Source of the DNA: Streptomyces qaidamensis | GTDB lineage: Bacteria; Actinomycetota; Actinomycetes; Streptomycetales; Streptomycetaceae | DNA length: 64,000 bases | Direction: 5' to 3' | NCBI RefSeq assembly: GCF_001611795.1 | Contig: NZ_CP015098.1 | Coordinates: forward strand, 7,378,001-7,442,000 | In this document: piece after piece, positions 53,441 through 62,575 of the stretch | Position numbering within the stretch: position 1 is the first letter of the stretch | Layout of the letters: every line of letters begins with the position of its first letter | Notes under the pieces: model-generated | What the model was told of the DNA's origin: nothing | The model's input: only the letters and a program-made list of their open reading frames with translations | Database searches by the model: none | Made by a program: the position numbers and the translations under genes

Positions 53441-56400
53441 CCGCGGCGGCATCACCCCGGCGGTCCCGCGGCCGCCGCGCGTCCCTCTGTCCTTCGCCCA
53501 GCAGCGTCTGTGGTTCCTGCACGGCGTGGAGGGCCCCAACCCCAGCTACAACCTGCCCGTGCCGCTGCGCCTCACCGGCCGCCTCGACCACGCGGCCCTG
53601 CGCGACGCGCTCACCGACGTCGTCACCCGGCACGAGCCCCTGCGCACCGTCTTCGCGGAGGACGCGAACGGCCCGTACCAGCGGGCCCTGCCGCCCGCGC
53701 CCGTCCCCGTCGAGGTCGTCCCGACCGGCGAGAGCCGGCTGCGCGGACTGCTCGACGAGGCCGTACGGCACCGCTTCGACCTGTCGGAGCAACCGCCGCT
53801 GAAGGTCTGGCTGTTCCAGATCTCCGAGACCGAGCACGTCCTGCTGCTGCTCATGCACCACATCGCCGCGGACGGCTGGTCCATGCCGCTGCTGCGCCGC
53901 GACCTGACCGTCGCGTACGCGGCACGGCACACCGGGCACGCCCCGAGGTGGGAGCCGCTGGCGGTCGACTACGCCGACTACAGCGTGTGGCAGCGGACGA
54001 TGCTGGGCAGCGAGGACGACCCCGATTCCGTCCTGTCCCGGCAGCTCGCCCACTGGACCGAGCAGTTGGCGGGCCTGCCCGAGGAACTGGAGCTGCCCGC
54101 CGACCGCGAGCGGCCCCTGGTGTCCAGCGGCGAGGGCGGCATGCTCGTCTTCGACGTGCCAGAGCGCACGCACGCCGGGCTCGCCAAGCTCGCCCGCGAC
54201 ACCCGGTCCACCCTGTTCATGGTCGTCCAGGCGGGGCTCGCCGGGCTGCTGTCCCGTCTCGGCGCCGGCACGGACATCCCCATCGGGACACCCATAGCGG
54301 GCCGCACCGACGACGCCGTCGGCGAACTGGTCGGCTTCTTCGTCAACTCCCTCGTGCTGCGCACCGACGTGTCTGGTGATCCCACCTTCACCGAACTGGT
54401 GGCGCGGGTGCGCGACGTCGACCTGGCCGCCTACGCCCACCAGGACGTGCCCTTCGAGCGCCTCGTCGAGATCCTCAACCCCCAGCGATCCCTGGCCCGC
54501 CACCCGCTGTACCAGGTCCAGCTGGCCTTCGACAACAACGACCAGCAGGCCGCCGCCGACGTGCAGGGGCGGCTGCCCGGGCTCACCGTCGCCAACGAGC
54601 CCGTCACCGTCGACACCGCCAAGTTCGACCTGCTGTTCTCCTTCGCGGAACGGCGCGGCGCCGACGGCACACCCGCCGGGATGATCGCCTCCCTGGAGTA
54701 CGCGCGCGACCTGTTCGACGAGGACACCGCCCGCTCCGTCGTGGACGCGCTGCTGCGGCTCCTCGCTCTCGTCGTGGACAATCCGGCCGCGCGGGTGCGC
54801 CGCCTCGACGTCCTCGCGGACCGGGACCGCGACCAGGTCCTCACCGAATGGAACGCCACCACCCGGGAGCACCCGTGGCGGCCCCTGCCGGAGCTGTTCG
54901 AGGAGTGGGCCGCACGGCGGCCGGACAGCCCGGCCGTGGTGCACGAAGCCGTCACGGACGACGCGGCGTCCGGCCCCGTCGAACGGCTGACGTACGGCGA
55001 GCTCAACGCGCGGGCCAACCGGCTCGCCCGGCTGCTCATCGGCCGCGGCGTGGGCCCGGAGTCGTACGTCGCCATCGCCCTGCCCCGCTCGCCGCTCCAG
55101 GTGACCGCGGTCTGCGCGATCCTCAAGACCGGCGCCGCATACGTGCCCGTCGACCCGGCCCACCCCGCCGAGCGCGTCGCCTACATGCTCGACGACGCCG
55201 ACCCGGCCGTCCTCCTGACCACCGCCGACGTGGCCGCCACCCTGCCCGCGGGGCGGCCGGGCACCGTCCTGCTCGACGACCCGGCCGTCCGGGACGCCCT
55301 GGAGGCGCTCCCCGGTACGGACGTCACCGACACCGAACGCACCGCCCCGGCCCTGCCCCGGCACCCGCTGTACGTCATCTACACCTCCGGCTCCACCGGC
55401 CGCCCCAAGCCCGTGGTCATGCAGGCGGGCGGCCCGGCCAACCTGGTCGCCTGGCAGGACGGGCTCCTCGCGGGCAACCGGATCACCGCCCAGTTCGCGC
55501 CCATCGGGTTCGACGTGTCGGTGCAGGAGATCCTGTCGGCGCTGCTGTACGGCAAGACGCTGGTGCAGTGCCCCGAGGACGTGCGGCGCGACTCCGAGCG
55601 CCTGGTGCGGTGGCTGGACCGGCACGGCGTGCAGGAACTGTTCGCACCCAACCTCGTCGTGGAGGCGGTGGCCGACGCGGCCCGCGAAGGCGCCCTGGAC
55701 CTGCCGGAACTGCGCGACATCGTCCAGTCCGGCGAGGCACTGGTGGTCGGCGAGTCCCTGCGCGCCTTCCACGGGCGGGTGCCCGGCCGACGCCTGCACA
55801 ACCAGTACGGCCCGACCGAGACCCATGTGATGACGGGCTGGGTGCTGCCCGCGGATCCGGCAGAGTGGGAGAACGCGCCCACCATGGGCGGCCCCGTGGA
55901 CAACGCTCGCCTCCGGGTCCTCGACGCGGCGCTGCGACCCGTGGCGCCCGGCCGCACCGGCGAGCTGTACATCGCCGGCGCCGGCCTCGGCCGTGGCTAC
56001 CTCAGGCGGCCCGGCATGACCGCCGAGCGGTTCGTCGCCGACCCGTTCGGGGCGCCCGGCGAACGCATGTACCGTACAGGCGACCTGGTCCGCTGGACCC
56101 GAGAGGGACAGATCCGGTACATCGGCCGGGCCGACTTCCAGGTGAAGATCCGCGGCTTCCGCGTCGAACCCGGCGAAGTGGAGGCGGCGCTCGTCCGCCA
56201 CCCGGCCGTCGCGAAGGCCGCCGTGGTCGTCCGCGAGGACTCGCCCGGCGAGAAGCGACTGGTCGCCTATGTGGTACCGGACGAGAGCGCTGCACCCACC
56301 GCCCCCGAGGCTCTCGACGAGACGCTGGCCGCGCACGTCCGGGCCGGCCTGCCCGAGTACATGGTCCCCTCGGCGTTCGTCACCCTGGACGCCCTGCCCC

Positions 56401-57515
56401 TGACCGGCAACGGCAAGCTGGACCGCCGCGCCCTGCCCGCGCCGCGCACCGCGGCGGCCTCCCTCGCTCACCCCCGCACCCCCGAGGAGAAGGTGCTCGC
56501 CGACCTCTTCGCCGAGTTGCTCGAGCTGGAGGCGGTGGGCGTCCACGACGACTTCTTCCGGCTCGGCGGGCACTCCTTCCTCGCCACCCGGCTGGTCCGA
56601 CGGATCCGCTCGGACCTCGGCGTGGAGATCTCCGTGCGGACCGTCTTCGAGGCGCCGACCGTGGCGGGCCTGGCCCGCGCCCTGGGCTCGGACACCTCGC
56701 GCGACCCGCTCGACCCGCTGCTGCCGCTGCGCCCCCGTGGCGACCGTCCGCCGCTGTTCTGCATCCACCCGGGCTCCGGCACCAGCTGGTCGTTCTCCGG
56801 CCTGCTCGCACATCTGGACCCCGAGCAGCCCGTGTACGGACTCCAGGCCCGCGGGCTGACCGAGCCGGACCGGATGCCCGACTCGATCGCGGAGATGGCG
56901 GACGACTACATCGCCCGCATGCGCACGGTGCAGCCGGCGGGCCCGTACGCGCTGCTCGGCTGGTCCTTCGGCGGCCTGGTCGCACACGCCGTCGCCGTAC
57001 GGCTGGAGGAGCAGGGCGAGGAGGTGCGGACGCTGGGCATCATGGACACCTTCCCGCCCGATCTGGAGGCCGAGGCGCCCAGTTGGGACGACCACGAGAT
57101 CATCGCCCCACTGCTGGCGTCCGGCTTCTCCTTCGACATGCGGGAGCTGGCCGTGGACCGCGACGCGGTACTCGCCCGGTACGCCGCGTACCTGGAGGAG
57201 GAGAACAACCGCCTCGCCGCGCTGGGTGAACAGGGCCTGGTGAAGAGCATGAACGCCTACGTCCACAACAACCGGCTGATGGGCACCTTCCAGGCCGGCG
57301 TGTTCGGCGGGGACCTGCTCTTCTTCACCGCCACGCGCCCCACGCCCGGCGTGGAGTACCCCGAGGAGGTCCGGGCCAGGCTCGTGCCGGAGGCCTGGCG
57401 GCCGTACGTCAAGGGCACCATCGCCAACCACGACGTCGACTCCACGCACGGCGGGATGCTCTCCGACGCCGAGGCGGTCGCCGTCATCGGCCGGGCCCTG
57501 GCCGACGCGCTGTGA
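50304..57515 (+). CDS. NRPS 3: modules 10-11 and thioesterase (C-A-T-C-A-T-TE)
   Basis: This 2403-residue terminal synthetase starts with ATG 50304, overlapping the NRPS 2 stop by one base (TAATG). Its short N-terminus (LEEILPLSPLQEGIFFHS) is a DCL condensation domain, as expected after the E domain of module 9. Carrier Ser residues are 1004 (unusual LFERGGNSLL) and 2091 (FRLGGHSFL). The type I thioesterase occupies about residues 2149-2403, with the triad Ser2221 in GWSFGG, Asp2248 in IMDTFPP and His2382 in STHGG. It releases the 11-mer, probably by ester bond formation to the Thr3 hydroxyl. Pockets predict a Leu-like residue and Pro. A P450 and MbtH follow. Confidence 0.97.
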   Translation: MSQSGLEEILPLSPLQEGIFFHSVYDETAPDLYAVQLVVDLEGPLERDALRAAADGLLRRHANLRTSFRYEGVNRPLQIVHRAVEVPWHDVDLTALAEEDRAAEADRVVAEDRARRLDLAKPPLMRFTLVALGAYRHRLVLTFHHVLLDGWSLPVLWRELFALYSSRGDVSRLPAVRPYRDHLAWLRRQDRVAAENAWREALGDLDGPTLVAPDAGTVSMVPGQIDVRLPERTTRALTEWVREQGLTMGTVLQGVWAIVLSRLTGRDDVVAGVTVSGRPSEIDGVESMIGLFINTVPMRARLRPAQPMAEFLRELQDAQTRLLAHQHIGLADIRRAIGSDGRGGLFDTLTVFENYPSGGGGGASDAALKVTRVDSQDANHYPLSLIGAPGERIWLRLDHRPDLYDEAAARHIMDRVVRILEAVAAAPDSPVARITAAAEPGGAPTLPEGSVGTAREVPDAALPELFRAQVRRVPDAPAVVTDDRTLTYAELDACANRLAHRLAGADVGPESAVVLLMERSPEVPVAVLGVLKAGGHYVPLHHGFPMDRMRDAAEEASARAVVTDRATAPRADELADALGVPVIVVDDPDAGEWPADDPEVAVHPDQAAYVMFTSGSTGRPKGVVVTQRGVAELAFDGRWHTGAHESVLLNATLAFDASTYELWVPLLAGNRIVVVPPGETDVDAVARTITGHGVTGALLTTALFNVLAEERPEVFAGMREITTGGDAASAQAFRRVLEHCPGLTVTNLYGPTEITMNATHHAVTTADGLGSTVPIGGAMDNTHLYILDGGLLAVPEGVTGELYVGGAGVARGYAGRSALTAERFVPDPFGPAGSRMYRTGDQVRRTPAGVLEFVGRADHQVKIRGFRIEPAEVEATVARHSSVGQAVVVARRDPAGEKRLVAYVVPAAGGGTGVPDPEALRAHTAHTLPGYMVPTAFVVLDALPVLPNGKVNPKALPDPDWDTAVLGRGPRGPREEILCGLFAEVLGLPRIGIDDNLFERGGNSLLATRLVSRIRSTLRTELAIRELFEAPTVAALSAVLDRSGDGRGGITPAVPRPPRVPLSFAQQRLWFLHGVEGPNPSYNLPVPLRLTGRLDHAALRDALTDVVTRHEPLRTVFAEDANGPYQRALPPAPVPVEVVPTGESRLRGLLDEAVRHRFDLSEQPPLKVWLFQISETEHVLLLLMHHIAADGWSMPLLRRDLTVAYAARHTGHAPRWEPLAVDYADYSVWQRTMLGSEDDPDSVLSRQLAHWTEQLAGLPEELELPADRERPLVSSGEGGMLVFDVPERTHAGLAKLARDTRSTLFMVVQAGLAGLLSRLGAGTDIPIGTPIAGRTDDAVGELVGFFVNSLVLRTDVSGDPTFTELVARVRDVDLAAYAHQDVPFERLVEILNPQRSLARHPLYQVQLAFDNNDQQAAADVQGRLPGLTVANEPVTVDTAKFDLLFSFAERRGADGTPAGMIASLEYARDLFDEDTARSVVDALLRLLALVVDNPAARVRRLDVLADRDRDQVLTEWNATTREHPWRPLPELFEEWAARRPDSPAVVHEAVTDDAASGPVERLTYGELNARANRLARLLIGRGVGPESYVAIALPRSPLQVTAVCAILKTGAAYVPVDPAHPAERVAYMLDDADPAVLLTTADVAATLPAGRPGTVLLDDPAVRDALEALPGTDVTDTERTAPALPRHPLYVIYTSGSTGRPKPVVMQAGGPANLVAWQDGLLAGNRITAQFAPIGFDVSVQEILSALLYGKTLVQCPEDVRRDSERLVRWLDRHGVQELFAPNLVVEAVADAAREGALDLPELRDIVQSGEALVVGESLRAFHGRVPGRRLHNQYGPTETHVMTGWVLPADPAEWENAPTMGGPVDNARLRVLDAALRPVAPGRTGELYIAGAGLGRGYLRRPGMTAERFVADPFGAPGERMYRTGDLVRWTREGQIRYIGRADFQVKIRGFRVEPGEVEAALVRHPAVAKAAVVVREDSPGEKRLVAYVVPDESAAPTAPEALDETLAAHVRAGLPEYMVPSAFVTLDALPLTGNGKLDRRALPAPRTAAASLAHPRTPEEKVLADLFAELLELEAVGVHDDFFRLGGHSFLATRLVRRIRSDLGVEISVRTVFEAPTVAGLARALGSDTSRDPLDPLLPLRPRGDRPPLFCIHPGSGTSWSFSGLLAHLDPEQPVYGLQARGLTEPDRMPDSIAEMADDYIARMRTVQPAGPYALLGWSFGGLVAHAVAVRLEEQGEEVRTLGIMDTFPPDLEAEAPSWDDHEIIAPLLASGFSFDMRELAVDRDAVLARYAAYLEEENNRLAALGEQGLVKSMNAYVHNNRLMGTFQAGVFGGDLLFFTATRPTPGVEYPEEVRARLVPEAWRPYVKGTIANHDVDSTHGGMLSDAEAVAVIGRALADAL
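53445..57515 (+). other. NRPS module 11 (C-A-T-TE), predicted Pro
   Basis: C domain HHIAADG. Pocket D-V-Q-L-V-S-Q-V-M is a Pro-like code that diverges from module 7 at positions 301, 322 and 331, which may reflect selection of a different 3-hydroxy-Pro isomer. Carrier Ser2091, then TE. Confidence 0.75.
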
Positions 57516-57702
57516 GCAGGCGCGACGGCCGAGTCAGTGCTCCGGGCGGATGGTGACCGTGCGTCATTCAGCCGCCGCTTAAGGACGATGCCCCTGTTCG
57601 GCGGCCGGTGCTAGCGTCGAAGCATCGGCCGTCGACTCCCACCACTGCGGCAACTCCGGTGACTCCGGTGTTGCGACCACGACGAACGGGGTAATCCGCG
57701 GC

Positions 57703-58950
57703 ATGACGGAACTGATCCACGACGTGGACCTGGCGGATCCGCAGACGTTCCACTCCGATCTCACGGACTTCTGGAAACGGCTCAGAGAGCACAACCCGGT
57801 GGCCTGGCACCCACCCCGAGGGGACAACCCCGGCTTCTGGGCCGTCAGCCGCCACGCCGACATCATGGCGGTCTACCGGGACAACGTGAACTTCACGTCG
57901 GAGCGGGGGAACCTGCTGGTGACCCTGCTGGCCGGCGGGGACTCCGCGGCCGGCCAGATGCTCGCCGTCACCGACGGCCACCGCCACCGCGAACTGCGGA
58001 AGATCATGCTCACGGCGTTCTCCCCGCGCGCCCTGGAACGCATCGCGGAACGGGTGCGGGAGAACACCAGGAGACTGGTGGCCGAGGCGGTCGAGCGCGG
58101 CACCTGCGACTTCGCCGAGGACATCGCGAGCCACATCCCGATGGGCACCATCGCCGATCTGCTCGGAGTCCCCGCGTCGGACCGGGAGTTCCTGCTCTCG
58201 CTCACCAAGTCCGCGCTGAGCTCGGACGCGGAGGACGCGGGCGAGGTCGACGCCCTCATGGCCCGCAACGAGATCCTGCTGTACTTCGGCGAGCTCGTGG
58301 AACAGCGCCGGGCGTCCCCGGGCGACGACGTGATCAGCGTCCTCGCCGGCGGCGAGATCGACGGCAAGTCGCTCACCGAGGACGAGATGGTCCTCAACTG
58401 CTACAGCCTCATCATCGGCGGCGACGAGACGAGCCGGCTCTCGATGATCGACGCCGTGCGCACCCTCGCCGACCACCCCGCGCAGTGGCAACTGCTGCGC
58501 GACGGCGACGTCGGCCTCGGCACGGCCGCCGAGGAGATACTGCGCTGGGCCACGCCGGCCATGCACTTCGGCCGCACCTGCCTGACCGACACCGAGGTGG
58601 GCGGCGTACCCATCGCCGCGGGCGACATCGTCACCCTGTGGCACAGCTCCGGCAACCGCGACGCGTCCGTCTTCGACGACCCGTACGCCTTCACGCTGGG
58701 CCGCACGCCCAACAAGCACATCACCTTCGGCTACGGCCCGCACTTCTGCCTCGGCGCCTACCTGGGCCGCGTCGAGGTGTCCGAACTGCTCTCCGCGCTG
58801 CGGACCTTCAGCCGCGGCTTCGAGGTCGCCGGGCCCGCCCGGCGCATCCACTCCAACTTCCTGACCGGCTTCAGCTCGCTGCCCGTGCGCTTCGAGCCGG
58901 ACCCGGCGGGACTCGCCCAGTACCACGAGACGCGTGGCGCAACCGTGTGA
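57703..58950 (+). CDS. Cytochrome P450 tailoring enzyme
   Basis: This bacterial class I P450 of 415 residues has the heme signature FGYGPHFCLGAYLGR with Cys349, the ExxR motif EEILRW, and the I-helix GGDET with Thr243. It starts 187 bp after the NRPS 3 stop. In telomycin-type products, candidate reactions are beta-hydroxylation of Leu10, 3-hydroxylation of a Pro or dehydrogenation of Trp8. The sequence alone does not decide between them. Many such P450s act on carrier-bound residues, so modules 7, 8 and 10 are possible docking sites. A TAGCGT box at 57612-57617 in the gap could be a -10 element, but no good -35 is seen. Confidence 0.93.
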   Translation: MTELIHDVDLADPQTFHSDLTDFWKRLREHNPVAWHPPRGDNPGFWAVSRHADIMAVYRDNVNFTSERGNLLVTLLAGGDSAAGQMLAVTDGHRHRELRKIMLTAFSPRALERIAERVRENTRRLVAEAVERGTCDFAEDIASHIPMGTIADLLGVPASDREFLLSLTKSALSSDAEDAGEVDALMARNEILLYFGELVEQRRASPGDDVISVLAGGEIDGKSLTEDEMVLNCYSLIIGGDETSRLSMIDAVRTLADHPAQWQLLRDGDVGLGTAAEEILRWATPAMHFGRTCLTDTEVGGVPIAAGDIVTLWHSSGNRDASVFDDPYAFTLGRTPNKHITFGYGPHFCLGAYLGRVEVSELLSALRTFSRGFEVAGPARRIHSNFLTGFSSLPVRFEPDPAGLAQYHETRGATV

Positions 58951-58978
58951 CCGCGCTTCACCCGAGGAGGACACCCAG

Positions 58979-59203
58979 ATGAGCACCAACCCGTTCGAGG
59001 ACCCCGACGGCACCTACCTGGTCCTCGTCAACGACGAAGGCCAGCACTCGCTGTGGCCCGCGTTCGTCGAGGTACCGGCGGGCTGGCAGGTCGCGCTCAA
59101 GGAGACGGACCGGCAGTCGGCGCTCGACTACGTCAACGAGCACTGGACCGACATGCGGCCCAAGAGCCTCATCGAGGCCATGGAGAAGGCCGGCGCCGCC
59201 TGA
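58979..59203 (+). CDS. mbtH: MbtH-family NRPS chaperone
   Basis: This small 74-residue protein has the family hallmarks NPFEDPDGTYLVLVNDEGQHSLWP, written here in parts as NPFEDPDGTY and NDEGQHSLWP, plus the PAGW and DYVNEHWTDMRP elements with the conserved Trp residues. MbtH proteins bind the N-terminal subdomain of A domains and are needed for their folding or activity. ATG 58979 follows GAGGAGG by 8 nt; an upstream in-frame GTG would add 15 non-conserved residues. It is the only MbtH in the window and probably serves several of the 11 A domains. Confidence 0.96.
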   Translation: MSTNPFEDPDGTYLVLVNDEGQHSLWPAFVEVPAGWQVALKETDRQSALDYVNEHWTDMRPKSLIEAMEKAGAA

Positions 59204-59270
59204 CGGACGCCGCCCCGCCGCCCCCGGAGGGACCCACCCGATTCGAACGAGCAGAAAGGGGGCCGCACGC

Positions 59271-61745
59271 ATGCCGCGCGTGACCCGGCTGCCCGCACGG
59301 ACCCGCGGGGCACTGGCCTCGCTACTGGCCGGGATCACGCTGGTGGGTGCCACCGCCGCGCCGGCCGTGCCGGCACCACCCGACGGGTCGGCCGGACACG
59401 GCCGGCCCGTCGTGATCCGGTACACCGAGCACGGAGTCCCGCACATCACGGCAGGCGACTGGCGGGGACTCGGCTACGGCTACGGCTACGCATCGGCCAC
59501 GGACAACCTGTGCGTCCTGGCGGACGCCTACCTCACCGTCCGCGCCGAACGCTCCCGCCACCTCGGCCCCGACGCACCCGCCGACACCGGCCTGGGCGTC
59601 GCGGGCGACAGCCTCACCAGTGACCTGTACTTCCAGCGACTCAACGACTCCCGCACGGTCGAGAGGCTGGTCGCGCAGCCGCCTCCCCGCGGTCCGGAAC
59701 CCGAGGTCCGGCAGCTCGTCGACGGATACGTGCGCGGCTACAACCGGTATGTGGCCGAGACCGGGGCGGCCGGCGCCGACGGGCCTGCCTGCCGCGGGAA
59801 GGCGTGGGTGCGGCCCATCACCTCGCTCGACGTGTACCGCCACTTCCACGCCGTAGCCACCATGTCGGGCGCCGGGACGATGATGGACGGCATCACCGCG
59901 GCCCGTCCGCCCGCGCCCGGAAAACCGTCCGCCGCCACGTCCGGCCCGTCCGTCGCATCCCTGAAGGCCACGGCGTCCGGGCTGAGCGCCGCCGTCCGCA
60001 CTGCCCGAGGAGACGGCGAGCTGGGCAGCAACGCCCTCGCCACGGGCAGCCGTGGCACCGGAGGCGGGGCCCGCTCCGTGCTGCTGGCCAACCCGCACTT
60101 TCCCTGGCACGGAGCACGCCGGTTCTGGCAGAGCCACCTGACCGTCCCCGGCCGCCTCGACGTCTCCGGCGCCTCCCTGCTCGGCTTTCCCACGGTCCTC
60201 ATCGGCCACAACCGCGACCTCGCCTGGACCCACACCGTGTCCACGGCCGCGACCTACGGGCTGTACGAGGTGCCGCTCGTCCCCGGTGACCCCACCCGCT
60301 ACCTCGTCGACGGGGTGCCCGAGCCGATGCGCGCCCACCGCGTCACGGTGCGCGTCCGCGCCGCCGACGGCACCGAGGACACCGTCGAACGGACACTCTG
60401 GGAAACCCGCTACGGCCCCGTCATCGGCACGGGCCCCGGCGGCTCCCCGCTGCCCTGGACAACCCGCAGCGCCCACGTCCTGCGCGACGCCAACGCCGGC
60501 AACCTGCGCGCCGTCAACAGCTGGCTCGGCCTCGGCCGGGCCCGCGACACCGACGGCGTGCGCCGGGTCCTCGCCCGCACCCAGGGCCTGCCCTGGGTCA
60601 ACACCGTTGCCGCCGACCGCCGGGGCCGGGCCCTGTACGCGGACCTCCAGGTCGTGCCGCACGTCACCGACGACCTGGCCGAGCGCTGCTCCACGCCGCT
60701 CGGCGAGCGTGTGTTCCCCGTCAGCGGCGTGCCCGTCCTCGACGGAGGACGCTCCGACTGCGCCTGGGGCAGCGACCCCGACGCCGTCGAACCCGGACTG
60801 CTCGGACCCGCGAGGCTCCCCGGCCTGGCCCGCGACGACTACGTCGTCAACGCCAACAACAGCCCCTGGCTGACCAACCCCGCGGCGCCGCTCACCGACT
60901 ACCCGCGGGTCGTCGGCGACAAGGGCACCCCGCGCAGCCTGCGCACCCAGGAGGCCGTCCTCACCGCCGAACGGCGGCTGGCCGGCACGGACGGACTGCC
61001 CGGCCGCGGCCTCACCCGCGGCGCGGCGCAGCGCCTCCTCTTCCGCGACCACAGCAGGGCCGCCGAACTGGCCGGCGCCGACGCGGTCCGGCTGTGCCGG
61101 TCGTTCCCGGGCGGCCTCGCGCCCTCCTCCCAGGGGCCCGTGGACGTGTCGGCGGCCTGCCCCGCGCTGGCGGCATGGGACGGCACCTTCCGTCAGGAGA
61201 GCCGCGGCGCCCTGCTGTTCGCACGGTTCGTGCTCAAGGCCGAGACGGTGCCGGGCGGCCCCTGGCGCACCCCGTTCGACCCCGCCGACCCGCTGCACAC
61301 CCCGCGCACCCTGGCCGTCGACGACCCACAGGTGCGACGGGCGTTCGGCGAGGCGGCCGCCGAACTGCGCACCGCCGGGATCGCCCTCGACGCTCCCCTC
61401 GGGGCGCACCAGTACGTGGTGCGCGACGGCGAGCGCATCCCCCTCCACGGCGGTCCGCACCAGGCCGGTGTCCTCAACGTCGTCACCCCCCGCTGGGACC
61501 CCGCCGCCGGCGCCACCGAGGTCACGACCGGTACGAGCTTCCTCCAGGTCACGGAGTTCCCCGAACGGGGTGCGCCGCGCGCCTCCACCCTGCTGACCTA
61601 CGCCCAGTCCGCCGACCCGTCCTCCCCGCACCACGCCGACCAGACGCGGCTCTACTCCCGCGGGACATGGGTGCCGGAACGCTTCACCCCGGCGGAGATC
61701 CTGCGCTCGCCGCACCTGCGGACCGTCGTCCTGACCGCCCCCTAG
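59271..61745 (+). CDS. Secreted Ntn acylase (penicillin acylase/lipopeptide deacylase family)
   Basis: This 824-residue precursor has a Sec-type signal peptide (about residues 1-34, ending in APAVPA), an alpha subunit with YTEHGVPHITA and GLGYGYGYASATDN, a linker, and the autocatalytic Gly252/Ser253 junction in ELGSNALATGS. Ser253 would be the N-terminal nucleophile of the beta subunit. Further family motifs are LLANPHFPWHG, GASLLGFPTVLIGHN, the AWTHTVS segment and NSPW. Members such as aculeacin A acylase remove long acyl chains from cyclic lipopeptides outside the cell. In telomycin biosynthesis a similar acylase is known, as I recall, to cleave the fatty acid of the precursors. It ends 7 bp before the alpha/beta hydrolase gene, so the two form an operon. 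It explains why a lipoinitiated line could give a lipid-free product. Confidence 0.93.
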   Translation: MPRVTRLPARTRGALASLLAGITLVGATAAPAVPAPPDGSAGHGRPVVIRYTEHGVPHITAGDWRGLGYGYGYASATDNLCVLADAYLTVRAERSRHLGPDAPADTGLGVAGDSLTSDLYFQRLNDSRTVERLVAQPPPRGPEPEVRQLVDGYVRGYNRYVAETGAAGADGPACRGKAWVRPITSLDVYRHFHAVATMSGAGTMMDGITAARPPAPGKPSAATSGPSVASLKATASGLSAAVRTARGDGELGSNALATGSRGTGGGARSVLLANPHFPWHGARRFWQSHLTVPGRLDVSGASLLGFPTVLIGHNRDLAWTHTVSTAATYGLYEVPLVPGDPTRYLVDGVPEPMRAHRVTVRVRAADGTEDTVERTLWETRYGPVIGTGPGGSPLPWTTRSAHVLRDANAGNLRAVNSWLGLGRARDTDGVRRVLARTQGLPWVNTVAADRRGRALYADLQVVPHVTDDLAERCSTPLGERVFPVSGVPVLDGGRSDCAWGSDPDAVEPGLLGPARLPGLARDDYVVNANNSPWLTNPAAPLTDYPRVVGDKGTPRSLRTQEAVLTAERRLAGTDGLPGRGLTRGAAQRLLFRDHSRAAELAGADAVRLCRSFPGGLAPSSQGPVDVSAACPALAAWDGTFRQESRGALLFARFVLKAETVPGGPWRTPFDPADPLHTPRTLAVDDPQVRRAFGEAAAELRTAGIALDAPLGAHQYVVRDGERIPLHGGPHQAGVLNVVTPRWDPAAGATEVTTGTSFLQVTEFPERGAPRASTLLTYAQSADPSSPHHADQTRLYSRGTWVPERFTPAEILRSPHLRTVVLTAP

Positions 61746-61752
61746 GAGAACC

Positions 61753-62559
61753 ATGCCCCTCGCCACCGTCAACGGCATCCGCCTCAACTACGAGGACAGC
61801 GGCTCCGGTGAACCCGTCGTCCTGATCATGGGATCCGGCAGCGGGGGCCGCGCCTGGCACATGTACCAGGTGCCCGCGCTCACCGCCGCCGGCTATCGGG
61901 TCATCACCTTCGACAACCGCGGCATACCGCCCACGGACGTGTGCGCCGACGGCTTCAGCGTCGACGACATGGTCGCCGACGTCGTCGCGCTCGCCGCCCG
62001 GCTGCGGCTCGGCCCGTTCCGCGTGGTCGGCACCTCGATGGGCGCCTACGTCGCCCAGGAACTCGCCCTGACCCGACCGGACCTGCTGCGCCAGGCCGTG
62101 CTCATGGCCAGCCGGGCCCGCAGCGACGCCCTGCGCGCCGCGCTCGCACGCGCCGAGCGCGAGCTGCACCTCTCGGGAGTGCGGCTCCCCGCCAGCTACC
62201 AGGCCGTCGTCCAGGCCATGCAGAGCCTGTCGCCCCGCACCCTGGATGACGAACAGTCCATCGTCGACTGGCTGGACGTCATGGAACTCTCCGGGCAGAA
62301 CGAGGCCGGCCGGGGCGCCCAGCTCGGGCTGGAGCCGATGCCCGACCGCCGCCGGGCGTACGCCGCGATCGGTGTCCCCTGCCACGTCATCTCGTTCGCC
62401 GACGACCTGGTGACCCCGCCGCGCGCGGGGGAGGAACTGGCCGGGATCATCCCGGGCGCCGGCTTCGAGGTCGTTCCGGACGCCGGGCACTACGGCTACC
62501 TGGAGAACCCGGAGGCCGTGAACAAGAGCATCTTGGGGTTCTTCGGCAACGCGGGCTGA
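61753..62559 (+). CDS. Alpha/beta hydrolase of unknown substrate
   Basis: This 268-residue cytosolic alpha/beta hydrolase has the oxyanion region MGSGSGGRAW, nucleophile Ser95 in GTSMGA, an acid at Asp217 or Asp218 in FADDLVTPP and His246 in DAGHYGYLENP. It starts 7 bp after the acylase stop with GGAGAACC ahead of the ATG. It is not a typical type II thioesterase, which would show GHSMG. Possible roles are hydrolysis of the macrolactone ester for self-protection, removal of misloaded chains, or an unrelated esterase. The sequence does not decide. The gene is closed by a strong hairpin terminator. Confidence 0.85.
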   Translation: MPLATVNGIRLNYEDSGSGEPVVLIMGSGSGGRAWHMYQVPALTAAGYRVITFDNRGIPPTDVCADGFSVDDMVADVVALAARLRLGPFRVVGTSMGAYVAQELALTRPDLLRQAVLMASRARSDALRAALARAERELHLSGVRLPASYQAVVQAMQSLSPRTLDDEQSIVDWLDVMELSGQNEAGRGAQLGLEPMPDRRRAYAAIGVPCHVISFADDLVTPPRAGEELAGIIPGAGFEVVPDAGHYGYLENPEAVNKSILGFFGNAG

Positions 62560-62575
62560 CCCCCGGCGGAAACAC

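Noticed and set aside
61753..62559. Alpha/beta hydrolase as type II thioesterase
   Set aside because: The nucleophile motif is GTSMGA, not the GHSMG usual for editing thioesterases, and the lid region does not look like that family. Function left open.
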